The notes beneath the pieces were generated by a model. It made no database searches, was not told where the DNA came from, and was given only the letters and a program-made list of their open reading frames with translations. Of a stretch of DNA of 27,475 nucleotides, positions 8,138 through 15,246 are shown piece by piece (position 1 is the first letter of the stretch; each line of letters starts with the position of its first letter). The translations under genes were made by a program, and so were the position numbers. The stretch comes from Streptomyces sp. WM6386 (GTDB lineage Bacteria; Actinomycetota; Actinomycetes; Streptomycetales; Streptomycetaceae): the NCBI RefSeq assembly GCF_000972385.1, contig NZ_JXTE01000087.1, positions 1-27,475 of the forward strand. The letters are read 5' to 3'.

Positions 8138-8865
8138 CCGCACTCGGATTTCTCTACCCGGGCCACTCCGCCGAGGACGACTATCCGCGCATCGAGCAGC
8201 TTCTGGGCAGCGACGTCCGCCTCGACGTGGTCCACACCGACATCGGCGAGGACGCCCACCGCCCCGACGCCCTGCGCCGCATGGGCTCCGCCGAACGGCT
8301 CGCGGCGGGTGTCGAGGAACTGCGCATGGCGGGCGCCGACTCCGTGGTGTGGGCCTGTACCAGCGGCAGTTTCGTCTACGGCTGGGAGGGCGCCCATGAG
8401 CAGGTGCGCGGCCTCGCCCGTACGGCGGGCCTGCCGGCCTCTTCCACCTCCTTCGCCTTCGTGCACGCCGCCCGGGAACTCGGGGCGCGCCGGGTCGCGG
8501 TCGGGGCGACCTACCCGGACGACGTGGCGGCACTGTTCGCGGAGTTCCTGAGGGCCGGAGGCCTGGAGGTCACCGGTGTGAAGGGCTCCGGGATCATCAC
8601 GGCGGCCGAGGTCGGCACGTGGGGGGAGAAGGAGGTCTTCGCCCTGGCACGGTCGGCCGACACACCCGACGCGGACGTGATCCTCCTCCCGGACACGGCC
8701 CTGCACACCGCCGCCCACCTCCTCGCCCTGGAGAAGGAACTCGGCAAGCCGGTCCTCACCGCCAACCAGGTCTCGGTCTGGGAGGGTCTGCGCCTGGCGG
8801 ACCGGCGGGTGAACGCCCCGAGCCTGGGGTCCCTGTTCACCAGGGAACCGATCGTCCAGGTGTAG
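8134..8865 (+). CDS. Asp/Glu racemase / arylmalonate decarboxylase-like enzyme, one-Cys paralogue
   Basis: This 243-aa paralogue of the upstream gene keeps the first catalytic cysteine, C75 in WACTSGSF, and the [14 protein letters not shown] stretch. At the second cysteine position it reads [13 protein letters not shown], where the partner reads FISCTNLPTY, so that cysteine is lost. A one-cysteine enzyme cannot use the usual two-base racemase mechanism. It might decarboxylate, dehydrate or serve as the partner of a heteromer. The ATG overlaps the upstream stop (ATGA) with AGGAAGG in front, so the pair is translationally coupled. Confidence 0.82.
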   Translation: MTALGFLYPGHSAEDDYPRIEQLLGSDVRLDVVHTDIGEDAHRPDALRRMGSAERLAAGVEELRMAGADSVVWACTSGSFVYGWEGAHEQVRGLARTAGLPASSTSFAFVHAARELGARRVAVGATYPDDVAALFAEFLRAGGLEVTGVKGSGIITAAEVGTWGEKEVFALARSADTPDADVILLPDTALHTAAHLLALEKELGKPVLTANQVSVWEGLRLADRRVNAPSLGSLFTREPIVQV

Positions 8866-8906
8866 AAGCCCTTTCTTCGCCCCCGCCGCCCCTTCCCGTC
8901 CCGTCC

Positions 8907-8926
8907 CTGGGGGCTGCCGCCCCCAG
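8907..8926 (+). terminator. GC-rich hairpin downstream of the EutA-like pair
   Basis: CTGGGGGC and GCCCCCAG pair perfectly around a TGCC loop, about 40 nt after the stop of the second EutA-like gene. It is the first of three hairpins stacked in the gap before the LLM gene and is the best terminator candidate. No U-tract follows. Confidence 0.5.
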
Positions 8927-8956
8927 ACTCCCGCTTCGGCCCTGAAGGGGCCTCGT

Positions 8957-9004
8957 CCTCAAACGCCGGACGGGCTGGTTGGTCAGCCCCTCCGGCGTTT
9001 GAGG
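8957..9004. repeat. REP-like palindrome of the CAAACGCCGGACGGGCTG type
   Basis: CCTCAAACGCCGGA...GGGCTG pairs with CAGCCC...TCCGGCGTTTGAGG around a short loop. This palindrome type is recalled as widespread between genes in Streptomyces. A third, imperfect hairpin (CCAGGGGC/GCCCCCTGG, about 9014-9033) follows. The 256-bp gap from 8866 to 9121 is otherwise empty apart from the LLM ribosome site. Confidence 0.6.
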
Positions 9005-9121
9005 AGCGGGGGTCCAGGGGCGGCGCCCCCTGGGAGCGGGGGCGGCGAAGGAATAAACGGAGACACCCTCCTGTTACACGCCGCAGAACAGCGCGCGGCA
9101 CCCACCACAGGAGGCACCACA

Positions 9122-10210
9122 GTGACGGCAGACGAGATTCGGGGCACGATCCACGGCACCGCCCCCGTCCCCCTCTCCGTACTGGACCTGGTCACCGTCG
9201 GTGCCGGCCGCACCGCCACGGACGCGCTGCGCACCAGCGTCGACCTGGCCAAGCTGACGGAGTCCCGCGGCTTCCACCGCTACTGGGTGGCAGAGCACCA
9301 CTCCATGCCGGGAGTGGCTTCCTCCTCCCCCGCCGTGATCCTCGCCCACCTCGCCGCCCACACCGACCGCATCCGCCTCGGCTCGGGCGGCGTCATGCTG
9401 CCCAACCACGCCCCGCTGGTGATCGCGGAGCAGTTCGGCACCCTGGAGGCGATGGCCCCCGGCCGCGTCGACCTGGGCCTCGGCCGCGCCCCCGGCACCG
9501 ACGGCGCCACGGCGGCCGCCCTGCGCCGCAGCGACAGCCTCAACGAGGGCGCCGACGACTTCCCCGAGCAGCTCGTCGAGCTGACCCGCTTCCTGGACGA
9601 CGACTTCCCCGACGGTCACCCCTACCGCCGTATCCACGCGGTCCCCGGCCCCATCCAGTCGACGTCCCCCGGCGGCGTCCAGTCCCCGCACCGCCCCCCG
9701 ATCTGGCTCCTCGGCTCCTCCGGCTTCAGCGCCCGCCTCGCCGCCACCCTCGGCCTGCCGTTCGCCTTCGCCCACCACTTCTCGGCGCAGAACACCGTCC
9801 CGGCCCTGGACCTCTACCGCGAGTCCTTCCGCCCGAGCGCGGTCCTGAAGGAGCCGTACGCCCTCATCGGCGTCTCCGCCCTCGCCACGGACGACGAGAA
9901 GGAGGCCCGCCGCCAGGTCCTCGCCGCGAGCCTCAACATGGTCCGTCTGCGCACCGGCCGCCCCGGCCTCGTCCCCACCCCCGAAGAGGCCGAGGCCTAC
10001 GACTTCAGCCCCATGGAACGCGACTTCATCACGTCCTGGAACGCCAACGTCATCCACGGCTCGGTGGACGAGGTCCGCGCCGGTCTGGACGACCTCCACA
10101 AGCGCACCGGCGCCGACGAGCTCATGCTCACCTCCCACGCCCACAGCGCGGAGCTGCGTCTGCGCAGCTACGAACTGATCGCCGACGCCTACGGGTTGCC
10201 GACGGCCTGA
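9122..10210 (+). CDS. LLM-class flavin-dependent oxidoreductase (luciferase-like)
   Basis: This 362-aa protein of the bacterial luciferase-like monooxygenase fold would use reduced flavin (FMN or F420) to oxidise a small molecule. Family features are [18 protein letters not shown] near the N-terminus, [54 protein letters not shown] and the C-terminal [13 protein letters not shown]. The GTG start at 9122 has a perfect AGGAGG 8 nt upstream; the frame is open from 8999 but lacks another good start. It is a single-gene unit after a terminator. Its last 22 nt overlap the end of the convergent GGDEF-EAL gene. The substrate cannot be read from sequence. Confidence 0.9.
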   Translation: MTADEIRGTIHGTAPVPLSVLDLVTVGAGRTATDALRTSVDLAKLTESRGFHRYWVAEHHSMPGVASSSPAVILAHLAAHTDRIRLGSGGVMLPNHAPLVIAEQFGTLEAMAPGRVDLGLGRAPGTDGATAAALRRSDSLNEGADDFPEQLVELTRFLDDDFPDGHPYRRIHAVPGPIQSTSPGGVQSPHRPPIWLLGSSGFSARLAATLGLPFAFAHHFSAQNTVPALDLYRESFRPSAVLKEPYALIGVSALATDDEKEARRQVLAASLNMVRLRTGRPGLVPTPEEAEAYDFSPMERDFITSWNANVIHGSVDEVRAGLDDLHKRTGADELMLTSHAHSAELRLRSYELIADAYGLPTA

Positions 10211-12015
10211 CCGCTCATCAACTCGGAGATACGATCCGGCGTCACCGGCCGCGAGTACAGCCACCCCTGGCCGGTGTCGCAGCCGATGCGGCGCAGCCGG
10301 GAGGCCTGGGCCGAGGTCTCCACGCACTCCGCGGTGACGGTCAGACCCAGCCGGTGGGCCAGCTGGATCATCGCCTCCACGACGACCTCGTCGGCCGGGT
10401 TGGGCGAGGCGCCCGTCCCCTCGTACTGGAAGCCCCTCACGAAGGAGCCGTCCAGCTTCAGGACCGCGACCGGGAGACGGCTGAGGTAGGCGAGGTTGGA
10501 GTAGCCGGTGCCGAAGTCGTCGATGGCGATGTGGACGCCCATGTCGCTGAGAGCCTGCAGCGCCTGGAGGGGACGGCCGGCGGAGCCCATGACCGCCGAC
10601 TCCGTCAGCTCCAACTGCAGAAGGCCCGGCGCCAGGCCCGTCTCCGCGAGGATCTCGGCGACGTCCTCGACCAGGTCGGAATCCCAGACCTGGCGGACCG
10701 CGACGTTCACGCTGACGAAGATCGGCGGCTCGCCGGGGTGGTCCAGCTGCCACCGCCGCGCCTGGCGGCAGGCGGTGGCCAGCACCCAGCGGCCGAGCTG
10801 AACGATCGAACCGTCCTCCTCGGCCAATCCGATGAACCGATTCGGCGTCAGCATGCCGAACTGCGGATGGTTCCAGCGGACCAGCGCCTCGACGCCCCGC
10901 AGACGGCCGTCCTCCATGCAGACCAGCGGCTGGTACTCGAGCGTGAACTCGCCGCGCTCGATGGCCGGCCGGAGCGTGGAGGCGAGCGCCTGGCGGGTCA
11001 TCCGGTGGGCGTTGCGCTCCGGGTCGAAGAGCGTCCAGCGGGCCTTGCCGTCGGCCTTCGCCCAGTAGAGCGTCGTGTCGGCGGCCTGGACCAGGGCGGT
11101 GGGGGTGGTGCCGGCCGCGTGCCGTTCCACGACGCCGATCGACGCCGAGACCGAGAGCCGGCGCCCGGAGATGTCGAAGGGCGCCTGGATCGCCTTCAGT
11201 ACGGCCTCGGCGAGGTCCGCCAGCTGGTCGGTGCCGGTGGAGTCCTCGACGAGCAGGGCGAATTCGTCGCCGCCGAGTCTCGCCACCAGCGGCACGCTGC
11301 CCCTGGTCAGGCCTGCCTCGTCGGCGCAGCGGGTCAGACGTTCCGCCACCGCCGCCAGCAGCCGGTCGCCGACACGGTGGCCGAGGGTGTCGTTGATCGC
11401 CTTGAAGCCGTCGAGGTCGAGATAGCAGAGCCCGATCCGCCCGGTGCCGCCCTGCGCGTACGACTCCACTTCCAGGGCGGCCGACAGGCGCTCGAAGAAC
11501 AGGGTCCGGTTGGGCAGCCGGGTCACCGGGTCGTGCATCTGCAAGTGCCGCAGCCGGGCCTGGAGTTCGCGCTGTGTGCTGATGTCGGCGAGGGACAGCA
11601 GCACACCGGGCTCACCCGTGCCCAGCGGCGCGACCGTCACCTGCACCCAGACGGACTGGCCGTCGGGGTGCTTGAGCCGGCGGGTGCACCGCAGCCTGGC
11701 CTGCCGGCCGCGCAGCACTTCCTGGTACGCGTGCCAGGTCCGCGCGTCCGAGGCCAGATCCACCAGCTCGGCGGCGACCTGCCCGGCCAGCGCCTCGGGC
11801 GCGCTGCCGAGGAGTTCGCCCAGCGTCTCGTTGGCGCCGACGACCAGACCCTCGCGGTCCACGACGGCCATGGCCAGCGGCGCGGCCGCGAACGCCGACT
11901 GATATGTCGGGGACGCCGGGGGTGCAGTACGAGGAGACGTACTGAAGTCACTGTCCGTGACGACCGCCCGGTCGAGATCTGCCGCGGGCGCCGGCCCTTC
12001 GGAGGTTCCGCTCAC
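10189..12015 (-). CDS. PAS-GGDEF-EAL cyclic-di-GMP turnover protein
   Basis: This 608-aa soluble signalling protein has no membrane segments. A PAS domain (about residues 38-150) is followed by a diguanylate cyclase domain with an intact signature RLGGDEF (GGDEF at 248-252). The phosphodiesterase domain follows, with EALVRW (376-381), N437 in SVNVA, E472 in [14 protein letters not shown] (499-506) and K520. Both catalytic sites look intact. The RxxD inhibitory I-site expected five residues before GGDEF is absent; that position reads GSVP. The GTG start at 12015 has GGGAG 6 nt upstream. In Streptomyces such proteins control development through cyclic-di-GMP binding to BldD. It may correspond to one of the characterised RmdA/Cdg proteins, but I cannot tell which. 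Confidence 0.93.
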   Translation of the reverse strand: MSGTSEGPAPAADLDRAVVTDSDFSTSPRTAPPASPTYQSAFAAAPLAMAVVDREGLVVGANETLGELLGSAPEALAGQVAAELVDLASDARTWHAYQEVLRGRQARLRCTRRLKHPDGQSVWVQVTVAPLGTGEPGVLLSLADISTQRELQARLRHLQMHDPVTRLPNRTLFFERLSAALEVESYAQGGTGRIGLCYLDLDGFKAINDTLGHRVGDRLLAAVAERLTRCADEAGLTRGSVPLVARLGGDEFALLVEDSTGTDQLADLAEAVLKAIQAPFDISGRRLSVSASIGVVERHAAGTTPTALVQAADTTLYWAKADGKARWTLFDPERNAHRMTRQALASTLRPAIERGEFTLEYQPLVCMEDGRLRGVEALVRWNHPQFGMLTPNRFIGLAEEDGSIVQLGRWVLATACRQARRWQLDHPGEPPIFVSVNVAVRQVWDSDLVEDVAEILAETGLAPGLLQLELTESAVMGSAGRPLQALQALSDMGVHIAIDDFGTGYSNLAYLSRLPVAVLKLDGSFVRGFQYEGTGASPNPADEVVVEAMIQLAHRLGLTVTAECVETSAQASRLRRIGCDTGQGWLYSRPVTPDRISELMSGQAVGNP

Positions 12016-12290
12016 CGTTCGCTCCCGCAGTGCACTCGATCTCTGTCCGTGCAGGAAAGTGTGCCGATCATAGAGGCTGGCCCCCACCCCTTCCAGCCAC
12101 GGTCCAGTGTCCCGGAACAACCAGCCCTTCTGGCAGATCGTTTCTGCCCGCACCTGGACGGCTTGTTGGGGCGCCCGACCAGGTGTGACGTTCCGTGAGC
12201 GATTCGGGGTGTCGCTTCTGACGGTTCTTCGCCGTACTCACTCGTCTGGTGCAGGCAAACAGGGCGTAGTACGACAATCTCACACAGGCT
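12016..12290. other. Divergent intergenic region between the GGDEF-EAL and M6 protease genes
   Basis: The full non-coding gap runs to 12327 and must hold both divergent promoters. I could not find a convincing -35/-10 pair on either strand. A small inverted repeat GGCTGG/CCAGCC (12075-12098) lies near the GGDEF-EAL start. A stronger 9-bp inverted repeat near the protease gene is listed separately. Open frames through this stretch are unsupported. Confidence 0.4.
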
Positions 12291-12317
12291 GGGTGCGGTG
12301 TCCCGCGAACCGCACCC
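12291..12317 (+). promoter_or_regulatory. 9-bp inverted repeat immediately before the protease ribosome site
   Basis: GGGTGCGGT and ACCGCACCC are perfect inverted repeats around a 9-nt loop. The second arm directly abuts GGAGG, the ribosome site of the metalloprotease gene. It could be a leader-RNA hairpin affecting translation or a repressor operator. Confidence 0.45.
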
Positions 12318-12327
12318 GGAGGTCTCT

Positions 12328-13578
12328 GTGCCGCGCCCTTTCCCGCGCCCCCGACTGCGCAGCACCGCGGCCTTGTTCACCACCATGACGGCATTGGCCG
12401 CCACCTCTCTCATCACCGGTCCGTCGGCCGCCGAACCCTTCTCGGCCGAACCCTGTGCCCTGACCCGCACTCAGGCGCACCACTCCGAGGGTCTGGACAC
12501 CTGGAACACCGCCTATCCGCGCCCGGCCCGTTCCCTGGACGCGGTGATGGTGTTCCTGTCCTTCCCGGACGCGACCCCACGCACCACGCCCGGCGAACTG
12601 GCCGCCGACCACTTCCCGGCCACCAGCCGCTTCTTCGAGCAGGCCTCCTACGGCAAGTTCACGCTGCGCTCGCATCCGCTCCGGCACTGGATCCGGATGC
12701 CGCAGCCGTCCACGGCGTACGCCATACAGCGTGACTGGAGCGCGTCCCACCGCGCCGCCTATCTGCGCGACGCGCTGACCGCGGTGGACGGGCTGGTGGA
12801 TTTCTCCCGGTACGACGTCGTCTACTTCGTCGCCGATCCGGACGCGCCCGGCGTGGACTCCGACGCGACGAAGGTCGTCAATCTGGACGTCCCGCTGCGG
12901 GCCGACGGCACGGACATCCGCCGGGTCGTCACGGTCTTCGAGCAGCATCCGCCGGACCGGCTGGTTCTCGCCCATGAGACCGGCCATGTCTTCGACCTGC
13001 CCGATCTCTACCACCGTCCGGTGGACGGCAAGGGCGACTGGGACACGTTCGTCGGCGACTGGGACCTGATGGGCAGCCAGTTCGGGCTGTCCCCCGACCT
13101 GTTCGCCTGGCACAAGTGGAAGCTGGGCTGGCTGGAGCCGCGGCAGGTGGCGTGTGTGCGGGGCCCGACGCGGCTGACGCTGGAGCCGCTCGGGGCGGGT
13201 GTGGGTGTGGCGGGTGCGGCCGGGGCGGCTTCCTTCGGGCTGGGGCGCGGCACCAAGCTCGCGGTGGTCAGGACCGGGCCCGACAGCGCCCTCGGCTTCG
13301 AGGCGCGCGGTGCGGTCGGCAACGACACGTCGACCTGTCGCGAGGGGGTGCTCGTCTACCGCGTGCACGCCGGCTCCCCGTCCGGCGGCGGCCCGGTCCA
13401 GGTGATCGACGCCCACCCACGCACCGAGGCCTGCTGGGAGGGCTCGGTGTACCCACCCCTCGCGGACGCCCCCGTCGCCCTCGGCGAAAGTTTCACGGTG
13501 CCGGGCACGGGCGTACGGGTGGACGTGGAGGGCCGAACGGCTTCGGGAACCTGGACGGTACAGATCACGCCCGCGTGA
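12328..13578 (+). CDS. Secreted M6-type (immune inhibitor A-like) zinc metalloprotease
   Basis: This 416-aa exported protein is a predicted endopeptidase. An N-terminal signal peptide (PRPRLR, a hydrophobic stretch at about 13-30, then GPSAAEP) precedes the catalytic domain. The zinc site is the gluzincin/metzincin-like HETGHVFDLPDLYH, giving H216, E217, H220 and D226. A downstream WDLMGSQFG resembles the Met-turn region of M6 peptidases. The C-terminal third (from about residue 270) is beta-rich and has two cysteines in NDTSTCREG and TEACWEG. The GTG at 12328 was chosen because GGAGG lies 5 nt upstream; an in-frame GTG at 12298 would place the hairpin inside the coding region. It stands as a single gene, with strong hairpins beyond its end. 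Confidence 0.88.
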   Translation: MPRPFPRPRLRSTAALFTTMTALAATSLITGPSAAEPFSAEPCALTRTQAHHSEGLDTWNTAYPRPARSLDAVMVFLSFPDATPRTTPGELAADHFPATSRFFEQASYGKFTLRSHPLRHWIRMPQPSTAYAIQRDWSASHRAAYLRDALTAVDGLVDFSRYDVVYFVADPDAPGVDSDATKVVNLDVPLRADGTDIRRVVTVFEQHPPDRLVLAHETGHVFDLPDLYHRPVDGKGDWDTFVGDWDLMGSQFGLSPDLFAWHKWKLGWLEPRQVACVRGPTRLTLEPLGAGVGVAGAAGAASFGLGRGTKLAVVRTGPDSALGFEARGAVGNDTSTCREGVLVYRVHAGSPSGGGPVQVIDAHPRTEACWEGSVYPPLADAPVALGESFTVPGTGVRVDVEGRTASGTWTVQITPA

Positions 13579-13665
13579 GCTCTTGAGCGGCAGCCGCTGC
13601 GGCCGGCCAAAGGGGGTGTGGGTGGCGGAGCCCCCACCACGCGCGGCGAAGCCGCGCAGAAATGA

Positions 13666-13712
13666 CGACAGCGAGGCCGGTTCGCGCTTTCCGCGAACAT
13701 GCCTCGCTGTCG
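13666..13712. terminator. Strong bidirectional hairpin terminator
   Basis: CGACAGCGAGGC and GCCTCGCTGTCG form a perfect 12-bp stem, with a nested TTCGCG/CGCGAA stem inside the loop. It separates the plus-strand metalloprotease from the minus-strand tRNA-Lys repeat array and can serve both. A smaller hairpin (GCGCGGC/GCCGCGC, about 13641-13657) precedes it. Confidence 0.75.
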
Positions 13713-13718
13713 ATGTCG

Positions 13719-13754
13719 TGCGCCGCCAGGGACTCGAACCCCGGACCCGCTGAT
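13719..13754 (-). pseudogene. tRNA-Lys 3'-half fragment (distal)
   Basis: This 36-nt copy covers the anticodon-stem 3' strand, variable loop, T-arm, acceptor 3' strand and discriminator of tRNA-Lys. Identity to the intact gene stops exactly in the anticodon loop (ATCAG kept). The 5' half is replaced by GC-rich linker, so no tRNA can fold. Confidence 0.88.
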
Positions 13755-13827
13755 GCTGCATCCCCCGGGGGCGACCCCCGGACCCCCGGCCGCCCCTGTG
13801 GTGCCGGGGAGATCTCGCCCGCCAATG

Positions 13828-13861
13828 ACGAAGGCCCCCCGCACTCGCGGGAGGCCTTCGT
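13828..13861 (-). terminator. Hairpin terminator within repeat unit 1
   Basis: ACGAAGGCC and GGCCTTCGT pair around a GC-rich, partly paired middle. The same hairpin recurs 150 bp away in the next unit. Confidence 0.7.
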
Positions 13862-13867
13862 TGTCTG

Positions 13868-13903
13868 TGCGCCGCCAGGGACTCGAACCCCGGACCCGCT
13901 GAT
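13868..13903 (-). pseudogene. tRNA-Lys 3'-half fragment (proximal)
   Basis: A second 36-nt copy of the tRNA-Lys 3' half, with the same junction in the anticodon loop as the distal copy. It is flanked upstream by GC-rich linker instead of a tRNA 5' half. Confidence 0.88.
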
Positions 13904-13977
13904 GCTGCATCCCCCGGGGGGCGACCCCCGGGCCCCCGGCCGCCCCTGTGGTGCCGGAGAGATCTCGCCCGCGAATG

Positions 13978-14011
13978 ACGAAGGCCCCCCGCACTCGCGG
14001 GAGGCCTTCGT
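13978..14011 (-). terminator. Hairpin terminator directly after tRNA-Lys copy B
   Basis: ACGAAGGCC and GGCCTTCGT form the stem, 7 nt beyond the 3' end of the intact tRNA on the minus strand. This is the primary terminator of the tRNA gene; it is duplicated in the neighbouring repeat unit. Confidence 0.75.
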
Positions 14012-14017
14012 TGTCTG

Positions 14018-14091
14018 TGCGCCGCCAGGGACTCGAACCCCGGACCCGCTGATTAAGAGTCAGCTGCTCTAACCAACTGAGCTAGCGGCGC
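14018..14091 (-). tRNA. tRNA-Lys (anticodon CTT), copy B
   Basis: A 74-nt intact cloverleaf, identical to the copy at 64-137: acceptor GCGCCGC/GCGGCGC, anticodon CTT, T-arm GGGGTTCGAGTCCC, discriminator A and no encoded CCA. A TAAGGT -10-like element lies about 16 nt upstream (14107-14112) inside the preceding coding sequence. The first 10 nt of the tRNA also form the last codons and stop of the prim-pol-like gene. Confidence 0.97.
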
Positions 14092-14678
14092 CTGCTGACG
14101 TCGTAGACCTTAGCATCCTGATCGGCGGGAGGAAAAATCGATATCCGCACGGCAGCACGGGCCGCCCGTACGGCCGCCCACAGCAGGATCTCGGGGCCCG
14201 GCAGCCAGGGGTGGCGGGTGTCGGGGGCGACGAGCCAGCGGCTGTCGAACGGGGTCGGGGTGGCATCCGTCGGCCTCGGAGCGGGGACGGTCACCGCGTC
14301 TCCGGCGCCATGGCACAGCAGCGGCGGAACCGCTCCCGTACGGCCGAACTCCTCCCACCGCAGCAGCGAGGGCAGCCGGTGCGCCGTGCCCGGCGCGGCG
14401 AACAGCAGCGTCCGCCCACGGAACACCGCGACCGGCCCGGAGCCCGGACCCTCGCCCCACAGCCGGTCGAGCATCCGGCGCCCGAAGATCGCGGGCACGC
14501 CGACGACGTCGAAGGCGGTACCGCAGGGCAGGACGACCGGCGCGTCCGGCCGGTCCTTCCACAGGGCCAGCGTGCTCCGCGGATACGTTCCTGCCGAGGC
14601 GAGCCACTCCGCCCCGTCCGTGGTGACGCCGTGGACGTCGGAACGGTCGGCGAAGAGCTTCTTGGGTGTGTCGCTCAT
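14082..14678 (-). CDS. Small prim-pol-like (bifunctional DNA primase/polymerase N-terminal type) protein
   Basis: This 198-aa protein resembles the short prim-pol-like proteins annotated in many Streptomyces. Key stretches are GAEWLASAGTYPRSTLALW, APVVLPCGTAFDVVGVPAIFGRRMLD, LLFAAPGTAHRLPSLLRWEEFG and SRWLVAPDTRHPWLPGPEIL. I see no clear catalytic acid cluster of a working primase, so it may be a non-catalytic relative. It has the same segment order as the small protein at 22774-23202. The reading frame runs 10 nt into the downstream tRNA-Lys gene, whose CTAG supplies the stop. It is the last protein gene of a long minus-strand run. Function is unknown. Confidence 0.7.
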   Translation of the reverse strand: MSDTPKKLFADRSDVHGVTTDGAEWLASAGTYPRSTLALWKDRPDAPVVLPCGTAFDVVGVPAIFGRRMLDRLWGEGPGSGPVAVFRGRTLLFAAPGTAHRLPSLLRWEEFGRTGAVPPLLCHGAGDAVTVPAPRPTDATPTPFDSRWLVAPDTRHPWLPGPEILLWAAVRAARAAVRISIFPPADQDAKVYDVSRRR

Positions 14679-14767
14679 GCCTCAAGGTGTACCGGGCGTG
14701 AGCGTTCCGTTCCGGAGGGTTGCCGGAAACCGGGACAGGGGAGGAGGCGGGGCAGTATCTTGCTCGC

Positions 14768-14781
14768 CTGGCATATGCCAG
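14768..14781. promoter_or_regulatory. 14-bp perfect palindrome, second TGGCATATGCCA site
   Basis: CTGGCATATGCCAG is a perfect palindrome that lies 4 bp beyond the end of the small minus-strand gene and 90 bp upstream of the prim-pol-like start. It shares the 12-bp core with the palindrome at 1131-1148. A weak GATACT -10-like element on the minus strand lies at a distance that would put the palindrome over the -35 region. Confidence 0.5.
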
Positions 14782-14785
14782 AGCT

Positions 14786-15151
14786 TTACGCGGGGTCGAT
14801 GGTGCCCTTGCCCTCGGCACCCCGCATCAGGTCCCGGCCGAACTCGATCATCTTCTTGGCATAGTCCTCGGTCCACTCGGCCCGTTCCGCGATGTCCGCC
14901 GGCGTCAGCCGGTCGAACCGGCGCGGGTCCGCCAGCTGGGCCGCCGCGAGCGCCTGGAACTCCACGGCACGGTCCGTCGCCGCGCGAAAGGCGTGCGTCA
15001 GCTCCGTCGCCCGGGCCAGCAGCGCCCTGGGGTCGTCGATGGACTCCAGGTCGAAGAAGTGCTCCGGATCGGAGGCCACCTCCGCGGGCTCGAAGAGCAG
15101 GGGCGCGGGGCGTAGCCGCGGTTCATGCCGACGCGGCGTGTGCTCCGCCAT
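14786..15151 (-). CDS. Small conserved-type protein with possible C-terminal HTH, function unknown
   Basis: This 121-aa soluble, acidic and helix-rich protein follows a strong ribosome site (GGAGGAGAA) just before its ATG. The N-terminal 25 residues are basic and proline-rich. The middle (DPEHFFDLESIDDPRALLAR, then ATELTHAFRAATDRAVEFQ) looks helical. The C-terminal stretch LTPADIAERAEWTEDYAKKM, about residues 82-101, has the spacing of a helix-turn-helix. I do not recognise a named family. It lies 95 bp after the helicase gene in the same direction and could be a distal member of that operon or a separate unit. Confidence 0.7.
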   Translation of the reverse strand: MAEHTPRRHEPRLRPAPLLFEPAEVASDPEHFFDLESIDDPRALLARATELTHAFRAATDRAVEFQALAAAQLADPRRFDRLTPADIAERAEWTEDYAKKMIEFGRDLMRGAEGKGTIDPA

Positions 15152-15246
15152 GTCTTCTCCTCCTCATACGTTGCCGATGACCCGCCTGTCGGGAGTGGGC
15201 CGTCGTCCATTGTCTCGTGGCCGCGCAAGAGCGCAGTAAAGGCAGC

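Larger units (their letters stand above)
13719..14017 (-). repeat. Two tandem 149/150-bp repeats of tRNA 3' half, linker and terminator
   Basis: The units at 13719-13867 and 13868-14017 are nearly identical; they differ by a one-base length change in a G run and a few substitutions. Read on the minus strand from the intact tRNA-Lys, each unit holds a hairpin terminator, a GC-rich linker and a copy of the last 36 nt of tRNA-Lys. The repeats sit directly downstream of the intact gene at 14018. They carry no protein gene: an open frame through them reads PPGTRTPDPL, a familiar mistranslation of tRNA sequence. Confidence 0.9.

Noticed and set aside
9074..10753. Long minus-strand open frame across the LLM gene
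   Set aside because: Low-complexity Ala/Gly/Val/Asp-rich translation with no motif, antisense to a well-supported flavin oxidoreductase and overlapping the GGDEF-EAL gene.
13719..14017. The tandem repeat array as a CRISPR
   Set aside because: Units are about 150 bp with only two copies, there are no unique spacers, and the content is tRNA 3' halves with terminators; no cas genes apart from a Cas4-like clan nuclease that fits a Dna2-like role better.
13662..14072. An open frame of about 136 codons on the plus strand through the tRNA-Lys repeat array
   Set aside because: Its repeated PPGTRTPDPL peptide is the well-known mistranslation of antisense tRNA sequence, and it has no ribosome site; the DNA is better explained as tRNA, fragments and terminators.
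13719..14091. A resident integrative element at the tRNA-Lys
   Set aside because: No integrase, excisionase, replication or transfer gene lies beside the array; at most it is an old scar.
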